Source of the DNA: Victivallales bacterium
GTDB lineage: Bacteria; Verrucomicrobiota; Lentisphaeria; Oligosphaerales; Oligosphaeraceae
NCBI GenBank assembly: GCA_017431185.1
Contig: JAFRLP010000352.1
Span: 1 to 5,884 of the forward strand
DNA length: 5,884 bases
Reading direction: 5' to 3'
The notes under the pieces are model-generated. The model was not told the DNA's origin. It saw only the letters and a list, made by a program, of their open reading frames with translations, and did not search any database. Positions 1 through 5,369 of the stretch are shown piece by piece. Numbering within the stretch: the stretch's first letter is position 1; each line of letters begins with the position of its first letter. The position numbers and the translations under genes were made by a program.

Positions 1-51
1 GCCAAGGTCGAGGGGAATGGCACAATCGTGGACGTGAAGATGAGCAGGTAA
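1..51 (+). CDS. C-terminal tail of an unidentified upstream gene (partial)
   Basis: Frame 1 reads through from the window edge to a TAA at 49-51 and gives the 16-residue tail AKVEGNGTIVDVKMSR. The other two + frames are less convincing: one stops at once, and the other runs past the terminator into the A-rich control region. The main support is position. A stem followed by a T-tract starts five bases after this stop, as expected for the last gene of a transcript. The alternation of hydrophobic and polar residues (TIVDVKM) would suit a terminal beta strand, but the fragment is far too short to assign a family or function. The gene is cut only by the window edge and is not evidently broken. It appears to be a separate transcription unit from the restriction operon. 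Confidence 0.45.
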   Translation, partial: AKVEGNGTIVDVKMSR

Positions 52-55
52 TCAA

Positions 56-124
56 CGGGAAACATGGTGCAAAGGGGTGGACAAAATTGCCGTCACCTTT
101 GCCATGCATCCCGCTTTTTTGTTT
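56..124 (+). terminator. Rho-independent terminator of the upstream gene
   Basis: A long imperfect stem can be drawn. CGGGA (56-60) pairs with TCCCG (109-113), CATG (63-66) with CATG (103-106), and GCAAAGG (69-75) with CCTTTGC (96-102). It may extend inward through TG (78-79) with CA (94-95) and AC (81-82) with GT (92-93). Small internal loops and bulges lie at 61-62/107-108, 67-68, 76-77 and 80. One base after the stem comes TTTTTTGTTT (115-124). It lies just after the stop at 51 and before the restriction operon promoter, so it would insulate the operon from upstream transcription. Folding was done by eye, and no energy was calculated. Confidence 0.75.
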
Positions 125-136
125 GGGTAATCTCGT

Positions 137-166
137 GAAAAATCGTCAAAAATCATAAGAAATCAT
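137..166 (+). repeat. Three 10-bp A-rich direct repeats upstream of the promoter
   Basis: Three head-to-tail copies of NAAAAATCRT are visible: GAAAAATCGT (137-146), CAAAAATCAT (147-156) and AAGAAATCAT (157-166). A degenerate fourth unit, GTAATCTCGT (127-136), matches the first at 7 of 10 positions. The period is about one helical turn, so the A-tracts all face the same side of the DNA. The array ends 10 bases before the proposed -35 element. It could be an UP element or intrinsic bend that helps RNA polymerase, or a set of binding sites for a regulator such as the HTH protein encoded next. The repeats are directly visible; the function is inferred. Confidence 0.6.
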
Positions 167-176
167 AGGATTCAGG

Positions 177-205
177 ATGACTTTTTGGGTAAAATAAGGT
201 ATATT
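177..205 (+). promoter_or_regulatory. Sigma70-like promoter of the HTH-hsdR-hsdM operon
   Basis: ATGACT (177-182) matches the -35 consensus TTGACA at 4 of 6 positions, and TATATT (200-205) matches TATAAT at 5 of 6. The spacer is exactly 17 bp. Transcription would start near 212, giving a leader of about 30 bases before the first start codon at 243. It is the only convincing promoter seen between the terminator and the first gene. TATTAT (202-207) is an alternative -10 reading. A start-site experiment has not been seen, so the exact elements are inferred. Confidence 0.6.
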
Positions 206-230
206 ATAGGAAGTTTCATTTGACCTTATT
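193..230. promoter_or_regulatory. Inverted repeat flanking the -10 and start region; candidate operator
   Basis: AATAAGGT (193-200) and ACCTTATT (223-230) are perfect 8-bp reverse complements with their centres 30 bp apart, close to three helical turns. The left arm touches the first base of the proposed -10, and the right arm lies just before the ribosome binding site GGAG (233-236). The left arm is upstream of the predicted transcription start, so the pair is better explained as protein binding sites on DNA than as an RNA hairpin. A repressor bound here would block polymerase. The HTH protein encoded at 243-494 is the obvious candidate, by position only. Confidence 0.45.
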
Positions 231-242
231 GCGGAGAATACC

Positions 243-494
243 ATGCCAGCCGAAACCCCAGAGAAGGACATTAAGCGTTACCTTAAGATGCGGGACGTCT
301 GTGAGTATCTTTCTGTCACAGACGAGACCATCTGCAAATGGATTCGCAATGAGGGTATGCCTGCCCATAAGATTGGGAAGCAGTGGCTGTTCAGCCAGCA
401 GGAGATAGATTCCTGGGTTGTCAGCCACAATAGCAAAGGTGGAAAGGCCAAGAAATCAAGAGCAAGCCAAGACATAGGAGGTGTTCAAAAATGA
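243..494 (+). CDS. Excisionase/MerR-type helix-turn-helix DNA-binding protein
   Basis: An 83-residue protein with a winged helix-turn-helix of the HTH_17/excisionase class at about residues 13-59. The first helix covers roughly RDVCEYLSV (17-25), the recognition helix DETICKWIRNEG (27-38), and the wing is KIGKQWLFSQQEIDSW (43-58), where the conserved aromatic and acidic positions of the family can be seen. The tail from about residue 62 is basic and probably unstructured (GGKAKKSR). The start at 243 is chosen because GGAG (233-236) sits six bases upstream and no in-frame start precedes it closely; the next ATG, codon 16 (288), would cut into the domain. Its stop overlaps the hsdR start (ATGA, 491-494), so the two are translationally coupled. 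Proteins of this class are recombination directionality factors or small regulators. With no integrase in view and a cluster of repeats in its own promoter, a regulator of the restriction operon is the likelier role. That role is inference. Confidence 0.85.
   Translation: MPAETPEKDIKRYLKMRDVCEYLSVTDETICKWIRNEGMPAHKIGKQWLFSQQEIDSWVVSHNSKGGKAKKSRASQDIGGVQK
476..490 (+). promoter_or_regulatory. Strong ribosome binding site for hsdR
   Basis: AGGAGG (476-481), a perfect anti-16S match, lies nine bases before the hsdR ATG at 491 and within the last codons of the HTH gene. It fixes the hsdR start. It also shows that hsdR translation need not rely only on ribosomes finishing the HTH gene at the ATGA overlap. 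Confidence 0.85.
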
Positions 495-3400
495 GCGGTA
501 AATTCAATGAAAACACCCGTGTCCAAGTCCCGGCAGCCATTCATCTTCATCGCCTTGGCTATACCTATCTCGACCACATCGATGATGATGACTATGACCA
601 TTACTCGAATATACTCACCAAGGAGTGTTTAAGCTCCATCCAACGAATCAATCCCGGCAAGACCCAAGCGGAAATAGTGCTTCATCTTCATAGATTGTGC
701 CATGCGGCAAGATATGATGACCTTGGTCGTGAATTCTACCATATGATTACCGCCACAAGTGGTATTCGGACCATTGATTTTGCAAATCCAGCGAACAACC
801 ATTGGCATTGCACGACTGAATTCACGTGCGAGAATCCAGAAAGCCACGACAACTTTCGTCCTGACATCACCTGCTTTGTAAATGGCATCCCGCTGGCTTT
901 TATAGAAGTCAAGAAACCGAATAACCACGAGGGGATGTTGGCCGAGCGTGAACGCATCAACGCGCGTTTCAGGAACAAGGCGTTTCGTCCCTTTTTGAAT
1001 GTCACGCAACTTATGATTTTCTCAAACAACCAGGAGTATGACACAGAAAATGTCGTCCCTGTCCAAGGGGCGTTCTATGCGACAACGGCCAGAGAGCATA
1101 CTTTCTTCAACGTTTTCCATGAAAAAGAAGCCAACATACTGCGTGATTCTGGCTACACGGAGGAAATTGATGACGATGTTCAGAAAAGGATTTTAAAGCA
1201 CCGCAATTGTATTCCAATCAAGGAAGACCCCGAATACCAGACAAACAAGAGCCCTCATACTCCGACCAACAGGCTTATAACATCCCTGCTGTCACGAGAC
1301 CGTTTTCTTTTTCTTCTGCGCTATGCCTTCGCATATGTCGAAAAGACAATTGAAAAAGCGGATGGCACGAAAGTCGAGACACTTGAAAAACATATCATGC
1401 GATACCAGCAGCTCTTCGCGACATTCGCCATTCGGCGTAAACTTGAGGCGGGTGTCAAAGGCGGTGTTATTTGGCACACCCAAGGCAGCGGCAAGACGGC
1501 CTTGGCCTATTACAGTGTCAAGAGCCTGACCGATTTCTACGCATCGCGAAAAACAGTCGCCAAATTCTTCTTCATCGTTGACCGTCTTGACCTTCTTGAA
1601 CAGTCCGTGGACGAATTCGCGGCCAGAGGCCTTATGGTGCAGACTGTCCAAAGCAGGGCTGAATTGATGGAGAAGATAAAGGATAACAAACCCATCTACA
1701 ACCCAGGCGGCAAGCCTGAAATCATTGTCGTCAACATCCAGAAATTCAAAGAGGACCGTACCCCGGTCATACTTGACTGCGGCTACTCCACCAATCTCCA
1801 GCGCATCTTTTTCATAGACGAAGCCCACCGCGGCTACAATCCCAAAGGCTCTTTCCTCGCAAATCTTCTGAATGCGGACAAGGATGCCGTGAAAATCGCC
1901 ATGACCGGTACGCCTCTTCTCGCTGAGGAACGCGCATCATGGCGCGTCTTCGGAGACTACATTGATACCTACTACTATGACAAGTCCATCGCCGACGGCT
2001 ATACTCTCAAACTGATGCGTGAAGACATCGAGACGGAATACCGTGAGAAAATAGCGGATATTCTCGAAAAACTCGCTGGTGATGTAGAAGTGAAGAAATC
2101 GGATGTGAAACACAATACAATCATTGAACATCCAACCTACCTGAACGGGCTTCTCGACTACATCTTCGAAGACATCCGCAAGTTCCGCATCCAGAAGGAC
2201 TGCCCCGTTGCCGGCGGAATGATTGTCTGCGAGACGAACCCGCAGGCAAGGGAGATGTACCGTCTCTTTGTCGAGCGCAACAGGCCGGAGAGACTTGCGC
2301 CGGGGGAAAAGCCGCTTCGAGCGGTCCTCATTCTCCATGACGAGGGAGACAAGGAGGAGCGCAAAGGCTCAATCAATGACTTCAAGAAGACGGAATCCAT
2401 CGATTTCCTTATCGTAAACAAGATGCTGCTCACGGGATTTGATGCGCCGAGGTTGAAGCGGCTGTACCTCTGCCGCAAACTTGACGGTCACGACCTCTTG
2501 CAGGCCTTGACTCGTGTGAACCGCCCCTACAAGGACTTCCGTTATGGCTATGTGGTGGATTTCGCGGATATCAAGGAGAATTTCATAGACACGAACAACC
2601 GTTATCTCAAGGAACTGCACGATGCCATCTATGGCCGCGATGGTGACGACGAAGTCCCAGAAGAAGGGGCAGCTTCCGTGCTTATAGCCTCCCAGGAAGA
2701 GATTATTGAGAAATTGCACAATCTCAAGGATGTTCTTTTCCTATATGACACGGAAAACAAGGAGGTGTTCAGAAAGCAACTTGACGAGGAGACGAATAAA
2801 GAACACCTTTTGCTCTTGCGCAGGACTTTGGACGAGGCGAAGGCACTCATGAACCAGGTCCGCAGTTTCGGCGACGACGAATTGAAGGAGAGAGTCCGGA
2901 ATCTTGCCCCGGATGCAGTACCGCAGCTTCTGTCCGAGGTCAATCACCGCATTGACCGCATCAACCTTTTGGAAGGTCTCGATCATTCAGATGATGTGGC
3001 TGGCATCATCAACGAGGCTCTTTCGCAAATGGAATTCACCTTCAGATGCAAAGGCAAGGAAGAACTTGAGTTTCTCTTCAACGACATTCGGGAGCGTTAC
3101 CAGAATGTCAGGCAGGAATTTGAGGCAAACTTTGACCATACGGAAGAGAGATTTGTCAATCTCGCAGAGGAATTCCGTGAGTTCTTCCGCAAGCGAGGCT
3201 TCGCTCCGCAGACAGTTGCCGAGGCGAAAGAGGCCATTGGCTACATGGATGGTGTCATGACGCGGATTCGCGAAATCAATCGCATCAACAACATGCTCAA
3301 GCGGAAATACAAGGAAGACGAGAAATTCGTCCGTATCCATAAGCGCATCCGAGAGGAGAACGCCAAACGCTCCATTCCGCCAGAGAAGCCGGTCATTTCC

Positions 3401-3634
3401 TTGCGTGAGATGGAAATCATGGAGAATCTTAACCGCGTCAAGGATATGATAGACGAAACCATCTACTACAATGTCCATGTCCTCGGCAATCCTTCGGCGT
3501 TCAGCCAGGAAGTCTTGAAGCAGGTCAGCACAAAACTGCTGGAAATGGACATCAAGGCCTCCCTGGATGACCGCAAGTTCATCCAAAGGCAGATCGCAGA
3601 GGAATACCTTTCATCGTACAGCCTCGCCGGATAA
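491..3634 (+). CDS. hsdR: Type I restriction endonuclease, motor and nuclease subunit HsdR
   Basis: This is the DNA-translocating and cleaving subunit of a Type I RM enzyme. It uses ATP to pull DNA past the complex bound at an unmethylated site and cuts at a distance. The N-terminal PD-(D/E)XK nuclease has Asp125 (FRPD) and Glu139-Val-Lys141. The 14-residue spacing between Asp and Glu equals that of the known EcoR124I residues D151 and E165-x-K167. SF2 motor motifs follow in order: a Q-like motif at RYQQ (304-307), Walker A QGSGKT (331-336), motif Ia around VDR (363-365), Walker B DEAH (443-446), motif III TGTP (472-475), motif V LLTGFDAP (646-653) and motif VI QALTRVNRP (671-679). The region after about 700 is largely charged and helical, as expected of the C-terminal part that docks to the methylase. 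At 1047 residues it is full length, close to EcoR124I HsdR (1038). No frameshift is seen. It overlaps the HTH gene by four bases and precedes hsdM by 40. It resembles the EcoR124 (Type IC) branch in length and nuclease spacing, but that subtype call is tentative. Confidence 0.97.
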   Translation: MSGKFNENTRVQVPAAIHLHRLGYTYLDHIDDDDYDHYSNILTKECLSSIQRINPGKTQAEIVLHLHRLCHAARYDDLGREFYHMITATSGIRTIDFANPANNHWHCTTEFTCENPESHDNFRPDITCFVNGIPLAFIEVKKPNNHEGMLAERERINARFRNKAFRPFLNVTQLMIFSNNQEYDTENVVPVQGAFYATTAREHTFFNVFHEKEANILRDSGYTEEIDDDVQKRILKHRNCIPIKEDPEYQTNKSPHTPTNRLITSLLSRDRFLFLLRYAFAYVEKTIEKADGTKVETLEKHIMRYQQLFATFAIRRKLEAGVKGGVIWHTQGSGKTALAYYSVKSLTDFYASRKTVAKFFFIVDRLDLLEQSVDEFAARGLMVQTVQSRAELMEKIKDNKPIYNPGGKPEIIVVNIQKFKEDRTPVILDCGYSTNLQRIFFIDEAHRGYNPKGSFLANLLNADKDAVKIAMTGTPLLAEERASWRVFGDYIDTYYYDKSIADGYTLKLMREDIETEYREKIADILEKLAGDVEVKKSDVKHNTIIEHPTYLNGLLDYIFEDIRKFRIQKDCPVAGGMIVCETNPQAREMYRLFVERNRPERLAPGEKPLRAVLILHDEGDKEERKGSINDFKKTESIDFLIVNKMLLTGFDAPRLKRLYLCRKLDGHDLLQALTRVNRPYKDFRYGYVVDFADIKENFIDTNNRYLKELHDAIYGRDGDDEVPEEGAASVLIASQEEIIEKLHNLKDVLFLYDTENKEVFRKQLDEETNKEHLLLLRRTLDEAKALMNQVRSFGDDELKERVRNLAPDAVPQLLSEVNHRIDRINLLEGLDHSDDVAGIINEALSQMEFTFRCKGKEELEFLFNDIRERYQNVRQEFEANFDHTEERFVNLAEEFREFFRKRGFAPQTVAEAKEAIGYMDGVMTRIREINRINNMLKRKYKEDEKFVRIHKRIREENAKRSIPPEKPVISLREMEIMENLNRVKDMIDETIYYNVHVLGNPSAFSQEVLKQVSTKLLEMDIKASLDDRKFIQRQIAEEYLSSYSLAG

Positions 3635-3658
3635 CAGAATTACGAATCCTGTAACCAT

Positions 3659-3674
3659 AAGGACTTGATGTAAA
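3659..3674 (+). promoter_or_regulatory. Ribosome binding site for hsdM in the 40-base hsdR-hsdM gap
   Basis: AAGGA (3659-3663) lies 11 bases before the hsdM ATG at 3675. It is shorter and further away than the hsdR site. An ATG at 3668-3670 is followed directly by TAA and is not a usable start. The gap (3635-3674) contains no convincing promoter or terminator, so hsdM appears to be read from the operon transcript. Confidence 0.6.
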
Positions 3675-5369
3675 ATGTCTGACAGCATAATAGAACAATC
3701 GACCAAAGAACTTATCGATGCCTTGAAGCAGTCGTGCGGCAGCTTTGGCCTCGGCAACGATGGCAACGAATACAAAATCATAGTCCAGGTATTCCTGTAC
3801 AAATATTTCAATGACAAATTTGGCCATGATGCAAAGGAAGCCCCTGTTTATGGCGAGCGGCTGTCAAATGCGCAGAAATGGGATGCCGCCTATGACCAAT
3901 TCTCCGAAGACGAAGTGGAGGACTTGTTCTCCTACTTGCCGCCCTCGACACCAAAACTAAAGCCATACCAGACCATTGCACACCTATATAACTCAATGAC
4001 CCAGGGCGATTTTTCCGTTCTCTTTGATTCCACCCTTCGAGAGATAGCTTCCCTCAACGCCGACATCTTCTCCATCGCCACGGATTCCAAGACGAAGATA
4101 ACCGTGTTCGACAACACGCTTATCGCCTCTACCATCAACGATCCGACCAAACGTGACGACTTTGCACGTTCGCTGATGCGGCACATTGCCGATCCCAAGG
4201 CCAACTTCGAGCCGATGTTCGGCGAAAAGTACGACTTCTTCGCCACAATGTTCGAGCATCTCATCAAGGACTACAACAAAGACGGTGGAGGCAAGTATGC
4301 GGAGTATTACACACCACGCTCCATTGCCGAAATCATGGCTCGGCTTCTGGTCGGTAAAGGCACTGACTTGCGTGGCATCACCTGCTGCGACCCTTCTGCA
4401 GGTTCTGGCACGTTGTTGATGGCGCTTGCACACCAGATTGGGGAAAATCGTTGCACCATTTTTGCCCAGGATGTCTCCCAGAAATCCACGCAGATGCTGC
4501 GACTGAACCTCATTCTCAACAATCTTGCCGCCTCTATCCAGAATGTTGTACAGGGCAACACCCTGTTGCATCCAGGGCATCACGAAGCGGACGGTTCAAT
4601 TCGCCACTTCGACTTCATCATTTCAAATCCTCCGTTCAAACTTGATTTTCCAGAGGAGCGTGAAGCCATTGCCAAGGATACGGCACGGTTCTGGGCGGGT
4701 GTGCCCAATGCGCCGAAGAAGACCAATCCCGACAAACCGGCAATGAAGATATTCCTCTGCTTTATCCAGCATCTCCTCTATTCGCTGAAGGGACAGGGCA
4801 AGGGGGCGATAGTAGTCCCAACTGGTTTCATCACGGCCAAGCAGAGCATTGAGGGCAAGATTCTTCAGCGCATTGTTGACCAGCACATCGTCTATGGATG
4901 CGTCTCCATGCCCTCCAACGTATTCGCCACAACTGGCACGAATGTCTCCGTCCTCTTCTTCGACAATTCACGAACGGCTGACAAGGTTGTGCTGATTGAT
5001 GCGTCAAAGCTCGGCGAGGAGTACAAGGACGGCAACAACCAGCGCAAGCGGCTGCGCAACTTCGAGATTGAGAAGATTGTGGATACATTCCTCAACAAAA
5101 AGTCTGAAGATGGCTTCTCCGTTGTTGTCACGCACGATGAAATCAAGGCGAAGGGCTATGCTCTTTCGGCTAGCCAGTACTTCGATGTCAAGATCGAGTA
5201 TGTTCCAATCACGGCTGACGAGTTTGAAGCAAAGATAGCCAGCTTCAAGTCGCGTCTCGCTGAACTGAACAAGATGGGCGCGGAGCTTGACCGTGAAATT
5301 GAACACGGGCTTGACAGTCTTCGCTTCAATGTGCCCCAGGAGGAAAGTGATGAAACCAGCGAAGAATAA
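3675..5369 (+). CDS. hsdM: Type I DNA methyltransferase subunit HsdM (N6-adenine)
   Basis: The modification subunit transfers methyl from S-adenosylmethionine to N6 of adenine in the target that HsdS recognises, and it forms the core to which HsdR binds. The N-terminal helical HsdM_N-type domain spans roughly residues 1-165. The catalytic N6-Mtase domain follows, with YAEYYTPR (208-215), AdoMet motif I DPSAGSGT (239-246), a motif II-like FAQD (263-266) and catalytic motif IV SNPPF (317-321). The block VPTGF (381-385) and the SMPSNVFATTGTNVS stretch (411-425) are typical of the family. Residues about 514-545 form a charged heptad-like helix, the part that usually contacts HsdS. At 564 residues it is within the normal range and uninterrupted. 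It has no target-recognition domain of its own, so it needs a partner HsdS that is absent from this window. Its last 20 bases overlap the start of the DUF1016 gene, whose SD lies inside it. Confidence 0.97.
   Translation: MSDSIIEQSTKELIDALKQSCGSFGLGNDGNEYKIIVQVFLYKYFNDKFGHDAKEAPVYGERLSNAQKWDAAYDQFSEDEVEDLFSYLPPSTPKLKPYQTIAHLYNSMTQGDFSVLFDSTLREIASLNADIFSIATDSKTKITVFDNTLIASTINDPTKRDDFARSLMRHIADPKANFEPMFGEKYDFFATMFEHLIKDYNKDGGGKYAEYYTPRSIAEIMARLLVGKGTDLRGITCCDPSAGSGTLLMALAHQIGENRCTIFAQDVSQKSTQMLRLNLILNNLAASIQNVVQGNTLLHPGHHEADGSIRHFDFIISNPPFKLDFPEEREAIAKDTARFWAGVPNAPKKTNPDKPAMKIFLCFIQHLLYSLKGQGKGAIVVPTGFITAKQSIEGKILQRIVDQHIVYGCVSMPSNVFATTGTNVSVLFFDNSRTADKVVLIDASKLGEEYKDGNNQRKRLRNFEIEKIVDTFLNKKSEDGFSVVVTHDEIKAKGYALSASQYFDVKIEYVPITADEFEAKIASFKSRLAELNKMGAELDREIEHGLDSLRFNVPQEESDETSEE
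5338..5349 (+). promoter_or_regulatory. Strong ribosome binding site for the DUF1016 gene, inside hsdM
   Basis: AGGAGG (5338-5343) sits six bases before the ATG at 5350 and is embedded in the codons for the HsdM tail (QEES). It decides the start of the DUF1016 frame. It also suggests that ribosomes ending at the hsdM stop (5367-5369) can be handed to the overlapping gene. Confidence 0.8.

Noticed and set aside
137..166. Possible CRISPR-like array
   Set aside because: The units are 10 bp, adjacent and without spacers. They are short tandem or phased repeats, not CRISPR repeats.
220..408. 62-codon + strand frame overlapping the HTH gene
   Set aside because: It is out of frame with a clear HTH domain, has no matching ribosome binding site, and its product is rich in Arg and Ser as expected for a wrong frame.
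581..593. GAT triplet run encoding four Asp near the HsdR N-terminus, as a possible phase-variable repeat
   Set aside because: There are only about three perfect GAT units, and a change of one unit would keep the reading frame, so it cannot act as an on/off switch.
1292..1828. 178-codon open frame on the - strand across the HsdR Walker motifs
   Set aside because: The + strand here encodes the highly conserved motor motifs, and the antisense product shows no domain.
2987..3586. 199-codon open frame on the - strand inside hsdR
   Set aside because: It is wholly antisense to a well-supported HsdR region, has no good ribosome binding site that I can see and no recognisable domain. Long antisense frames are expected by chance given the codon use of hsdR.
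3640..3654. Short TTAC/GTAA inverted repeat in the hsdR-hsdM gap as a hairpin or attenuator
   Set aside because: A 4-bp A/T-rich stem with no T-tract is too weak to support a terminator or processing site.
3993..4583. 196-codon open frame on the - strand inside hsdM
   Set aside because: It is antisense to the HsdM catalytic domain, and its translation resembles no family I know. It is treated as a shadow of hsdM.
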